Source of the DNA: Clostridiales bacterium | Lineage (GTDB): Bacteria > Bacillota > Clostridia > Lachnospirales > Lachnospiraceae | Length of the DNA: 56,258 nt | NCBI GenBank assembly: GCA_022770525.1 | Contig: JALEHN010000021.1 | Span: forward strand, 1 to 56,258 | Direction: 5' to 3' | Part shown: one piece after another, positions 48,831 through 56,258 of the stretch | Layout: every line of letters begins with the position of its first letter | How positions within the stretch are numbered: the stretch's first letter is position 1 | The notes under the pieces: generated by a model | Told to the model about the DNA's origin: nothing | The model's database searches: none | Seen by the model: the letters and a program-made list of their open reading frames with translations, nothing else | Position numbers and translations under genes: made by a program

Positions 48831-48941
48831 GTGAATAGACATTATGAATACAACGGAAAAAGATATTTGGAAATCTTTCGATGACTTAAGCTTTCTGCTT
48901 ATCTTAAATTCCGGCTGCTATATTAAAGAGGGTGTGAATTT

Positions 48942-49643
48942 ATGGATCAGAATGGCAGTTATACCGATATTTTAGAAATGCTCAAACAATTACGGGAAGA
49001 AAAAAAGAAGGCGGATTTCATTCAGCCGTCACTTTTGCCCGGCATTGATTTATATATGGATCAGGTAACAACATTTATGGATGAACATCTTAAAAGCACT
49101 AAACGTTATGAAGATGATAAAATACTTACAAAAACGATGATCAACAACTATGCCAAGAACAATCTTCTGCCGCCGCCTGAGAAAAAGAAATACTCCAAAG
49201 ACCATCTTTTACTTTTGACCTTTATTTACTATTATAAAAGTTTTCTTTCAATCAATGATATCCAGACACTTTTAAAGCCTGTCACAGAAAAGTACTTTAA
49301 AGCCTCCGGCGCAGTCTCACTGGAAGATGTCTATACAAATATCATTGACGAAATCAAAAAGCAGGCAGATATCATTATCGATGACATGGAGAACAAATTT
49401 CATATGTCGGAAGAAGCTTTCGCTCATATGCCTTCAGAAGACCGTGATCTTCTCTCACTATTTGGCTTTATGTGTTCACTCAGCTATGACATCTATTTAA
49501 AGAAGCAGATTGTTGAACGAATCATTGACCAGATGGATGCGCAGGCACAAACCCTGAAAAAAGAAAAAGAAGCTAAGGAACATCGGGATAAAAAAGAAGC
49601 TAAAGAAGCAAAAAAGCAAAAAAATACGAGGTCTGAGTCATAA
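48942..49643 (+). CDS. DUF1836 domain protein
   Basis: A 233-residue protein with the DUF1836 core ILTKTMINNYAKNNLLPPP and KKYSKDHLLLLTFIYYYK, which resembles a MerR-like DNA-binding winged helix, followed by helical sequence and a very charged Lys/Glu tail. Function is unknown; a transcriptional role is likely. A terminator overlaps its stop codon. Confidence 0.9.
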   Translation: MDQNGSYTDILEMLKQLREEKKKADFIQPSLLPGIDLYMDQVTTFMDEHLKSTKRYEDDKILTKTMINNYAKNNLLPPPEKKKYSKDHLLLLTFIYYYKSFLSINDIQTLLKPVTEKYFKASGAVSLEDVYTNIIDEIKKQADIIIDDMENKFHMSEEAFAHMPSEDRDLLSLFGFMCSLSYDIYLKKQIVERIIDQMDAQAQTLKKEKEAKEHRDKKEAKEAKKQKNTRSES

Positions 49644-49660
49644 GCTCAGGCCTCGATTTT
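49627..49660 (+). terminator. terminator at the end of the DUF1836 gene
   Basis: CGAGGTCTGAG (49627-49637) pairs with CTCAGGCCTCG (49645-49655) with one G-U pair and a seven-base loop, followed by a T-rich run. The left arm lies within the last codons. Confidence 0.9.
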
Positions 49661-49672
49661 TATTTGCTTTGA

Positions 49673-49975
49673 TCAATTTTCTTTTGTTTCCAGACGTTTC
49701 ATCACCATATCATAACCATCATTGCCATAATTCAACGAACGGTTAACACGGCTGATTGTTGCTGTAGAAGCACCTGTTTTTTCAGCAATTTCAAGATATG
49801 TTTTCTGCTCTCTGAGCATTTTTGCGACCTCATACCGCTGAGAAAGCGATAACAATTCATTGATTGTACAAAGATCTTCGAAAAAATCAAAACACTCATC
49901 AATATTTTCCAAACACATAATCGCTTTAAACAACTGCTCGACTTCCGGTGTTTTTATCTTTTTATTCATGATCAT
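49673..49975 (-). CDS. YerC/YecD family TrpR-related regulator
   Basis: A 100-residue protein of the TrpR fold with LLSLSQRYEVAKMLREQKTYLEIAEKTGASTATISRVNRSLNYG split here as SLSQRYEVAKML and GASTATISRVNRSLNYG, the clear helix-turn-helix. Members are small repressor-like proteins common in Firmicutes; the ligand is unknown. GGGAG precedes the ATG at 49973-49975; a second ATG two codons later is possible. Confidence 0.92.
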   Translation of the reverse strand: MIMNKKIKTPEVEQLFKAIMCLENIDECFDFFEDLCTINELLSLSQRYEVAKMLREQKTYLEIAEKTGASTATISRVNRSLNYGNDGYDMVMKRLETKEN

Positions 49976-50077
49976 ATAACTCCCTTTTCCCTGTAATACT
50001 CACATGCTAATATTTTAACATTTCACAGAGATAAAGTCCAGCAATTTTCAAAAATATAATTTTTCTAAACTTCCGGA

Positions 50078-50446
50078 TCAGAACACGTCATTGCCGTTGG
50101 CTGTTTCTTCGCCGCCTTCATAGTGCTGGATGCAGTCCCAGTGTTCTGCCAGCTTGCCGTCTTCGATACGGTAAAGGTCAAAAACTTTGTTGTATGTACC
50201 GTTGATACCAACCACACATTTAAAGAAAACGCATACCATATCGTCTTCACATATGATTTTCTTAATTTCCATATGCGGTTTAATATTAAAGAAACCTGTG
50301 GCAAACTTTCTGAATCCCTCGATACCGTCTTCCACGGTCGGATTATGCTGTTTATAATCCGCTCTCATATATTCTTCGAGATTGTCAAGATTCCAGCCGT
50401 TAAATACATCATCGTAAAACTTTAAAACAAGTTCTTTATTTGTCAT
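50078..50446 (-). CDS. SnoaL/NTF2-like protein
   Basis: A 122-residue cone-fold protein with LVLKFYDDVFNGWNLDNLEEYM, YKQHNPTVEDGIEGF and the C-terminal DLYRIEDGKLAEHWD. This fold includes polyketide cyclases, steroid isomerases and dehydratases, and many unassigned enzymes; the catalytic residues cannot be assigned with certainty. It is the last gene of the flavoprotein operon, about 50 bases after it, so it probably acts on the same metabolite or its product. Confidence 0.88.
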   Translation of the reverse strand: MTNKELVLKFYDDVFNGWNLDNLEEYMRADYKQHNPTVEDGIEGFRKFATGFFNIKPHMEIKKIICEDDMVCVFFKCVVGINGTYNKVFDLYRIEDGKLAEHWDCIQHYEGGEETANGNDVF

Positions 50447-50462
50447 ATCTTTTCTCCTGATT

Positions 50463-50523
50463 AGTCCTCAAGGCTGTCAATATAAATTTCTTCGGATCAG
50501 TCCTCAAGGCTGTCAATGTAATC
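50463..50523 (-). repeat. duplicated 3' end of the flavoprotein gene
   Basis: The segments 50463-50487 and 50499-50523 are near-identical direct repeats (AGTCCTCAAGGCTGTCAAT core) spaced 36 bases apart. The right copy is the true end of the flavoprotein gene; the left copy would encode the same YIDSLED-stop again. Confidence 0.9.
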
Positions 50524-51957
50524 TGCAACAGCTTCACCGGCCATACGTCCTGAGTTTACTGCAAAGCCCATGGTATTGCCAGGCAGTGTGAAGTTATAGC
50601 TGTCGCCGTAGATTGTATTGGCATCTGAACCTGCGCTGTAAAGGCCAGGAATAACATTGTCATTGTTATCAAATACTTCACAGTATTTATTGATTCTTAC
50701 ACCGCCGATTGTACCGTATGCAGCGATATAGAATTTACCTACAAGATAGCCGCCCTTACCTGTGATTGCATGAAGGTAAGCTTTTTCTTTGTTGAACTGT
50801 GAATCATAGTTTGCATCACACATATCGTTGTAATCATCGATTGTTTCCTGCAGTTTATCTTCATCAATACCAAGCTTTTCAGCCAGTTCTTCGATAGAAT
50901 CCGCACGGATAAATCCGTCATAGCCTTCTGCTTCCGCACGGTCAAACTCACCGTCAACTGCAAGGAATGCTTCTTCCGGATGTACGATATCAAAGATATC
51001 CGGACCATTTTTCTTATAGTATTTAAGGATTGCGCCATCCATGATGCAGTATGCATAGTTGCCCGGCTGCAGTGCAATGGCATTACCTGTATATGTTGTA
51101 TTGCCCATCTGACCTTCATCCATGAAACGGTCACCGCGCTGGTTGATCAGCAGGTTTGGCTGACGGAGTACGGCATCAAGAAGGAACCAGTTTAAGTTAT
51201 CTTTTAACTGATAAATCATTTCAACATTGGCACCAAACTTCTTTGCGCCTGCATCCCACATCATATTCAGACCGTCGCCGCTTGTACCCGGAACGTTGAA
51301 TGGGAAGAAGTTTTCCCAAAGATCATAACCAAAGTGTTCTTTGATCATTTCTTTGTTTGTACCGAAACCGCCTGTAGCAACAACAACAGCTTTTGCTCTT
51401 GCTTCGATTTCTTCGCCGTCTTTTGATTCAGCCTTAACACCTACACATTTGCCGTCTTCCATAATCAGGCTCTTCACCGGTGTTTCAAGATAAATTTCAG
51501 CACCCAGTTCTTTTGCTTTTTCTGTCATGATACGAACCATAGGGCCTGCTGCACGAGGTCCGATCACGCCGTTTTCCGGTTTAACGATATGCCATGTTGC
51601 TGCTGATTCTTTGAAGTATTTGAAAGCACCTGCAAACTCAACGCCCATGTCTTCAAGCCATTCGATTGTATCTGCTGATTTTTCAAAATATGTCTGAACA
51701 AGATCACCATCGACACGGTAATGTGTATATTTCATATGAATATCCATTGCCTCATCCTTTGTGATGTCACAAAAACTGTTTTTCTGGATCTTTGTGCCGA
51801 TACCAAGAGGTCCCATACCCATATTGGCTGCACCGCCTGTTGTATTTGATTTTTCAAATACAATTGCTTTTAAATCATTTTCCCCTGCTGTGATGGCTGC
51901 TGCAAGACCTGCAGGACCTGCTGCAACAACGATAACATCTGCTTCCATCTTCTTCAT
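50497..51957 (-). CDS. FAD-binding flavoprotein of the fumarate/urocanate reductase family
   Basis: About 486 residues, cytoplasmic with no signal peptide. The N-terminal dinucleotide fold reads VIVVAAGPAGLAAAITA, with Ala replacing the usual first Gly of GxGxxG. Then come TGGAANMGMG, the capping domain, AVVVATGGFGTNKEMI, and the C-terminal FAD motif GLYSAGSDANTIYGDSY with LPGNTMGFAVNSGRMAGE. The family reduces or dehydrogenates organic acids and enones; substrate unknown. GGAGG is eight bases before the ATG at 51955-51957. It follows the two iron-sulfur genes on the same strand after a 159-base gap. Confidence 0.88.
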   Translation of the reverse strand: MKKMEADVIVVAAGPAGLAAAITAGENDLKAIVFEKSNTTGGAANMGMGPLGIGTKIQKNSFCDITKDEAMDIHMKYTHYRVDGDLVQTYFEKSADTIEWLEDMGVEFAGAFKYFKESAATWHIVKPENGVIGPRAAGPMVRIMTEKAKELGAEIYLETPVKSLIMEDGKCVGVKAESKDGEEIEARAKAVVVATGGFGTNKEMIKEHFGYDLWENFFPFNVPGTSGDGLNMMWDAGAKKFGANVEMIYQLKDNLNWFLLDAVLRQPNLLINQRGDRFMDEGQMGNTTYTGNAIALQPGNYAYCIMDGAILKYYKKNGPDIFDIVHPEEAFLAVDGEFDRAEAEGYDGFIRADSIEELAEKLGIDEDKLQETIDDYNDMCDANYDSQFNKEKAYLHAITGKGGYLVGKFYIAAYGTIGGVRINKYCEVFDNNDNVIPGLYSAGSDANTIYGDSYNFTLPGNTMGFAVNSGRMAGEAVADYIDSLED

Positions 51958-52013
51958 TGTAACTACCTCCAATTTTTATTTTTCAGAAACGCCATGCATC
52001 TCTGCTATAATAA

Positions 52014-52023
52014 GGGTTAACCC
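52014..52023. promoter_or_regulatory. palindrome next to a possible -10 element upstream of the flavoprotein gene
   Basis: GGGTTAACCC is a perfect 10-base palindrome in the gap before the flavoprotein gene. On the minus strand it is directly followed by TTATTATAG, a possible -10 box; no clear -35 box is seen. It may mark an internal promoter with an operator. Confidence 0.35.
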
Positions 52024-52116
52024 CGTTTTATCTATTTTAAGCATATACGCCTTTTCTTTATGGACTTACATGTTATTTCTTTTAAATATATCCATGACTC
52101 ATATGGTCTTATCCGG

Positions 52117-53319
52117 CTATCTCTTTTTAAACTTTCCGACTTTGACAAGTCTTGTCGGCAGCTTCGGCACACGGCCGGTCGTCTGTATGATGGCCTCCTC
52201 ATCACAGGCACTGATACATTTGCCGCACTTTGTACATTCAAACTCATCAATCATATGAATATAACCGGATTTACCTTCAATGGCATCAACCGGACATACA
52301 TCCGCGCATTCCTCACAGCCTGTACATGTATTCGGGTCAATGTAAATGGACATAAACGCGCTGCATACGTTGGCTGTACATTTTTTCTTTTTAATGTGGT
52401 CTGTATATTCATTGGCAAACTTTTCCATAGAATCAAGGGTAAACTGCGCGCCTGTCTGTCCTACGGAGCAAAGTGTGGAAAATGCCATTGCTTCACCGAT
52501 TTCTTTCATCATATCAAGATATGATGCTTTACCCTGGCCAAGTGTGATTTCTTTTGTCATTGTATGGAGCTGTCCAAGACCTTCACGGCAGAAAGTACAT
52601 TTGCCGCATCCGTTTTGTCTCTCTTTAAGAAGCAGCTTTTCCGCCTCTGCAATGATACACTGCTTATCAGAAATCAAAGTTATCACACCGTTACCGACAC
52701 TTAAATTTTCATCAATAACAACTTCCAGAGCTGTCGCTTTATCATACAGTTTTGTTCCGATCATCACACCTTTGACATCTGAAACATCGCCGATCATATC
52801 TGCAATTTTTGTGCCAAAGGCTGTTTTTACTGCTGTATTCATTTTACCATCGCGCTTAATGACTGTCAACGTTCCCGGCTCATAGCAGCCCTCAGCGATT
52901 TCAGCCAGTGCCTTCATTGTTTCGATATGGTGAATGGCTTTGCCTCTGAATGCACGGGTATTGATAAAACCTTCAACGACTTCAATATTTTGATCCGCGC
53001 ATTTTTCTCCCAATGATGCGCGAAGTTCACTTTCACCTTCCGGAACATGCAGTTCAAGATGTTTTGCGCCAAGAACCTTAGCCGCAAGAAGCATACCTGA
53101 GATCACCTTATCTGCGTCTTCTTTTAAAAGAACAAGAAGCATTCTGTCTGTATCACAGTTATCAAGTCCGGCTGCCAGCGCCATATCGCCTTCCCAGTCC
53201 GCTGCCGATGCAATGATTTTATGCCATTTATCTACAATATCCTCATGGTAAACACCAAACTCTTTCAGATTTGCAGCTTTGACTTTTTCAATGATTTCTT
53301 CAATACTTAAATTCATCAT
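52117..53319 (-). CDS. NuoF-like iron-sulfur protein with C-terminal ferredoxin domain
   Basis: About 400 residues. Residues 1-150 align loosely with NuoF/HydB flavin domain but lack the glycine-rich FMN/NADH loop (GRGGAGFPTG type); the NADEGEPG region reads GLDNCDTDRM. A SLBB-like part follows, then the 4Fe-4S motif NGCGKCTFCREG with a later Cys in STLCSVGQ, and two ferredoxin clusters CTGCEECADVCP and CTKCGKCISACD. It probably passes electrons between clusters rather than binding NADH itself. Its ATG overlaps the upstream gene's stop by four bases. Confidence 0.85.
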   Translation of the reverse strand: MMNLSIEEIIEKVKAANLKEFGVYHEDIVDKWHKIIASAADWEGDMALAAGLDNCDTDRMLLVLLKEDADKVISGMLLAAKVLGAKHLELHVPEGESELRASLGEKCADQNIEVVEGFINTRAFRGKAIHHIETMKALAEIAEGCYEPGTLTVIKRDGKMNTAVKTAFGTKIADMIGDVSDVKGVMIGTKLYDKATALEVVIDENLSVGNGVITLISDKQCIIAEAEKLLLKERQNGCGKCTFCREGLGQLHTMTKEITLGQGKASYLDMMKEIGEAMAFSTLCSVGQTGAQFTLDSMEKFANEYTDHIKKKKCTANVCSAFMSIYIDPNTCTGCEECADVCPVDAIEGKSGYIHMIDEFECTKCGKCISACDEEAIIQTTGRVPKLPTRLVKVGKFKKR

Positions 53320-55433
53320 GATTCTGCCCCCTTATTGTCATATGCTGACCAGAGTCTCGGCGCTGCAATCTGCAGTCTTAAGTCACACTGCAGACACCGG
53401 CTTGCTTCACCGCAAATATTGCTGTCGCAAATACCATGATCAAACAAATCAAAGTTATCCTGTCTGCTTTCTGCAGATTCTACTTCTGTACCGCAGCGTT
53501 TGAGATTACCAAAGCCTTCCACATGGCCGATATAACCGTCAGGTGTTTCCACCGGTGCCAGCACTTCGGAAATATCGCCGTCACCGCCGAGATACTTATC
53601 AATCTGGCTTGCTGCGTCACGGCCGGAAGCAATGGCCATGATAACGGATTTGGTTCCGTATACGGTATCACCTGCCGCAAAAATACCTTCGGTTTCTGTA
53701 GCCAGTGTACCTTCTTTAACAGCAATGCTGTTTGCTCTGCCAAGCTTAAGTCCCGCATCTTCGGAAATGTCCGAGCGCTGTCCGACTGCAAAAATCACCG
53801 TATCCGCATCGATATGATGTTCCGATCCTTCGACCTTTTCAATGATTGCTCTTCTGTTTTCATCAAAAGTAAATGATGCCACATCCATAAAGTCAACACC
53901 TGTCACTGCCGTATCACCTGTGATACGTTCAAATGTCTGTGCAGGATGTACGAAGATGCCTTCTTCCTGTGCCTGCTCGATTTCCTCATCGTCGGCAGTC
54001 ATCACTTCTCTTGCTTCAAGACATGCAAGATGAATTTCTTCGGCACCGAGACGTTTTGCAGTTCTCGCACAGTCAAAGGCAACATTGCCGCCGCCAAGGA
54101 CGATGACTTTTTTGCCCATGCCTGTTTCTTTGCCCATGCTGGCATTTCTTAAAAATTCTGTATTGATAAGAACGCCTGATAGACTGTTGCCTTCCATCGG
54201 AAGACGAACACCCTGATGTGTACCGATCGCCATCAGTACTGCGTCATATTCCTTCAAAAGTTCAACCGGTTTCTCAACCTTTGTGTTGACTTCCAGCTTC
54301 ACGCCCGCTTCACTGATAATATTAAATTCTTCTTCGATAATCGTTCTTGGCAGTCTGTACGCGGGAATGCCATAACCCATCATACCGCCCACAGTCGGCA
54401 GTGCCTCTTTAATTGTCACGTCATGACCCTGTTTTCTCAGGTAATATGCAGCTGTCATACCTGCAGGACCTGCGCCGACAACACAAACCTTTTTGCCGGT
54501 ATCCGGAAGCTGTTTGCCTTTACCCTTCCAGCATGCGCCTGTATCATGGTCTGCCGCGTAACGTTTAATATTTCTGATGGACATTGCTTCATTAACTTCT
54601 TTCCGCTTGCAGTCCAGTTCACATACATGATTACAGATATAACCAAGTGCTTTAGGGAACGGTACCTTTTCGCGGATAACAGCGGCTGCTTCATCATATT
54701 TTCCTTCTTTGACATAACGGATATATCTCGGTACATCTGTATGTGCCGGACATGCGGCTTTACAAGGAACAATCAGATCCTCTTTTTTAGCTTTTGTATT
54801 TAAAAGCTGAACTTTATCTCTGATCGTACCGGTCGGACAGACTTCCGCACAGGCACCGCAGAAACGGCAGTCCGCATCTTTAAGTAATTTGTTGTGCAGT
54901 GTACCGACATAAGTCTCAAGGTCTTTCTTCTGATACTGAAGCACACCGACACCGCGAAGGTCGTTGCATGCTCTGACGCAGCGTCCGCAAAGAACACAGC
55001 GGTTCATATCGTGAATCAGAAGCGGGTTGCTTTCTTCCTGTTTAAAACCTTTAGAACGGCAGCGCATTCTTGAATTTGTCGCGCCTATGTACTGGATCAA
55101 TGTCTGCAATTCGCAGTTACCATACTTCGGACATGTGGAGCAGTCTTCAGGGTGGCCTGAAAGAAGCAGCTCAAGCGCCAGAGAACGAAGCTTTGAAAGC
55201 TGTTCACTTTTTGTCCGTACAACTAAACCATCTCTTGCTTTTAATGTACATGATGTTACCGGTTTTTCTTCACCTTCAACCTCAACAATACACATACGGC
55301 AGGAACCGTTTTCCGGCAAATTCGGATGATGGCACAAATGCGGAATATAAATTCCCGCTTCCAGGGCACAGTCCAACACATTTTTGTGCTCCGGTACTTC
55401 CAGACGGATACCGTCAATTGTAATTACTGCCAT
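53316..55433 (-). CDS. 2Fe-2S/4Fe-4S protein fused to GltD-like NAD(P)H flavoprotein
   Basis: A 705-residue fusion. Residues 1-80 are a 2Fe-2S domain (CHHPNLPENGSCRMC), then a His-Cys3 cluster region (HPEDCSTCPKYGNC), two ferredoxin clusters (CVLCGRCVRAC, CRFCGACAEVCP), the GltD N-terminal cluster domain (PCKAACPAHTDVP), an FAD fold (VCVVGAGPAGMTAAYYL) and an NAD(P)H fold (VIVLGGGNVAFDCARTA). A last Cys group lies near the end (CGEASRCLQC). It should oxidise NAD(P)H and feed the NuoF-like partner, as in Nfn/Stn-type systems. First gene of the operon. Confidence 0.9.
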   Translation of the reverse strand: MAVITIDGIRLEVPEHKNVLDCALEAGIYIPHLCHHPNLPENGSCRMCIVEVEGEEKPVTSCTLKARDGLVVRTKSEQLSKLRSLALELLLSGHPEDCSTCPKYGNCELQTLIQYIGATNSRMRCRSKGFKQEESNPLLIHDMNRCVLCGRCVRACNDLRGVGVLQYQKKDLETYVGTLHNKLLKDADCRFCGACAEVCPTGTIRDKVQLLNTKAKKEDLIVPCKAACPAHTDVPRYIRYVKEGKYDEAAAVIREKVPFPKALGYICNHVCELDCKRKEVNEAMSIRNIKRYAADHDTGACWKGKGKQLPDTGKKVCVVGAGPAGMTAAYYLRKQGHDVTIKEALPTVGGMMGYGIPAYRLPRTIIEEEFNIISEAGVKLEVNTKVEKPVELLKEYDAVLMAIGTHQGVRLPMEGNSLSGVLINTEFLRNASMGKETGMGKKVIVLGGGNVAFDCARTAKRLGAEEIHLACLEAREVMTADDEEIEQAQEEGIFVHPAQTFERITGDTAVTGVDFMDVASFTFDENRRAIIEKVEGSEHHIDADTVIFAVGQRSDISEDAGLKLGRANSIAVKEGTLATETEGIFAAGDTVYGTKSVIMAIASGRDAASQIDKYLGGDGDISEVLAPVETPDGYIGHVEGFGNLKRCGTEVESAESRQDNFDLFDHGICDSNICGEASRCLQCDLRLQIAAPRLWSAYDNKGAES

Positions 55434-55665
55434 GTTATTTTCCCTCCATCAAGTTTTTGTGACCGGCGGCATCATCATATAGTCTATCGAATCAGAAGCT
55501 TTCTTCCCTTAAAGACTCCGTATAAATGATATTCGATATCAGACAAATGTTGACTGTCTGTCCATATTTTATCACCGCCGGCGCGATTTCTTTTGACAAC
55601 GCAGTTTTATCATGTTAAGCTGTAATTATTATAGCACTGAAATACAAAAATTTCTTCAAACCGAC

Positions 55666-55702
55666 GTTGAAAATATATCGGTCTGTATTTTTTATTTTCA
55701 AC
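55666..55702. promoter_or_regulatory. 10-bp inverted repeat upstream of the PucR-family gene
   Basis: GTTGAAAATA (55666-55675) and TATTTTCAAC (55693-55702) are perfect inverted repeats with a 17-base gap, in the 332-base divergent spacer. A second palindrome, GATATTCGATATC, lies at 55528-55540 near the redox operon side. Either could be an operator for the adjacent regulator. Confidence 0.45.
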
Positions 55703-55765
55703 ATTTGTCTGAATGTGTTTTTTCATTTTGCGGAGCATGTTTTAAGTATATGGGGGCGATGAATC

Positions 55766-56258
55766 TTGATAAAGTTAAAAAAAATCACGGAATTTATCCG
55801 CGAAAAATATCAGACCATTATTTTAAATACTTACGATGGTGAAAAATATATACATAATATAGAATTCATTAACGAACATACAATTTATGACAGTGATCAA
55901 ATATATCTGTGCAGCGATCCCGGACAGTTTTCCAAATCATTGCCGTGTCCGCCGCCGGGCAGCGAAATTTACCTGCTGACAACTGTAAAACAGTCTGATC
56001 TGATGCCACCGTCCTTCAACACGATTATTTTCTCAAAGCTGCCAGATGCCGGTGATTTATATCAGGCTGTACACAGCTATATTAAGGAGGAAACCCTTCT
56101 TGAACATCAGATCGGTGTTCTATATGCTGCCCTTTATCACAGCAACGGTCTGAAAGATGTCATTGCGCTTGCTGAAAACTACCTGCACAGTCCGATTAAT
56201 GTATGTGATGCCAGCTACAACTTTATAGAAACCTCACCAATGATGGAATCATTTCCCT
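55766..56258 (+). CDS. PucR-family transcriptional regulator, 5' part
   Basis: The frame opens at TTG (55766-55768) after GGGGG and stays open to the window end, about 164 residues. The segment LKDVIALAENYLHSPINVC and DASYNFIETSPM matches the region preceding the central domain of PucR/CdaR-type regulators, whose helix-turn-helix is at the missing C terminus. Such proteins sense small metabolites and often control a divergent operon; here that is the redox gene set. The shorter ATG frame at this place is a shadow. Confidence 0.75.
   Translation, partial: MIKLKKITEFIREKYQTIILNTYDGEKYIHNIEFINEHTIYDSDQIYLCSDPGQFSKSLPCPPPGSEIYLLTTVKQSDLMPPSFNTIIFSKLPDAGDLYQAVHSYIKEETLLEHQIGVLYAALYHSNGLKDVIALAENYLHSPINVCDASYNFIETSPMMESFP

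Noticed and set aside
55612-55842. 76-residue ORF at the right end
   Set aside because: It overlaps the PucR-family frame, has no family features and is a shadow.
1-56258. tRNA, rRNA or prophage genes
   Set aside because: No cloverleaf, rRNA-like sequence or phage structural or integrase gene was recognised on either strand.

Overview
The window looks like chromosomal DNA of an anaerobic, spore-forming member of the Clostridia, most likely Lachnospiraceae. Supporting signs are fairly low GC, AGGAGG-type ribosome binding sites with several TTG starts, an alpha/beta-type spore DNA-binding protein (SASP), a GerM-type lipoprotein, and Clostridia-type small families (DUF1836, YerC/YecD, DUF1576, a DUF6718-like protein). 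No rRNA, tRNA, CRISPR array or prophage was seen. The assignment rests on protein recognition by eye and is an inference.

Layout. 1-1.6 kb: edge of a decayed IS200/IS605-family element (tnpB start, and a broken tnpA fused to a PrpR_N sensor domain), then two small proteins. 1.7-10.1 kb, minus strand: a competence/envelope block running comEA, response regulator, histidine kinase, GerMN lipoprotein, comEC, followed by a beta-hydroxyacid dehydrogenase and holA. 10.2-17.5 kb: arginine biosynthesis, argC-GNAT-argJ-argB-argD on the minus strand, divergent from argG. The spacer between them carries a MITE-like repeat and ARG-box-like sites. 17.8-19.3 kb: a DUF1576 membrane protein coupled to a small ferredoxin. 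19.5-26.8 kb, minus strand: a GNAT, a deleted symporter pseudogene, dapF, lysA, a frameshifted sigma-54 regulator and a MATE transporter. 27-31.8 kb: thioesterase, Fur-family regulator and an aconitase-type hydratase in one overlapping operon, divergent from a ferritin-like protein. 31.9-41 kb, minus strand: a calcium-type P-ATPase, then the conserved proteostasis run tig-clpP-clpX-lon-engB. 41.3-50 kb: a coiled-coil membrane protein, SASP, CYTH protein, citrate synthase, NCS2 purine permease, DUF421 protein, NhaC antiporter, DUF1836 protein and YerC. 50-55.4 kb, minus strand: a soluble redox gene set (2Fe-2S/GltD fusion, NuoF-like iron-sulfur protein, fumarate-reductase-type flavoprotein, NTF2-like protein), divergent from a PucR-family regulator that runs off the right end.

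How the genes fit together. The arginine genes form a cyclic pathway in which ArgJ recycles the acetyl group; ArgR-like control is suggested by the argG upstream sites. LysA and DapF complete meso-diaminopimelate and lysine synthesis. Citrate synthase and the aconitase-type hydratase would feed an oxidative half-TCA route to glutamate.

The least explained and most interesting part is the right-hand redox operon. An NAD(P)H-oxidising iron-sulfur flavoprotein and a NuoF-like partner with an apparently degenerate flavin/NADH site are encoded directly upstream of a cytoplasmic flavoprotein reductase of unknown substrate and a SnoaL/NTF2-like protein. This is a candidate undescribed reductive pathway. 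Other notable points are a nonsense codon exactly at the transposase catalytic tyrosine, a one-base homopolymer frameshift in the sigma-54 regulator, several tandem repeats inside genes and leaders, and a hairpin that would bury a ribosome binding site.
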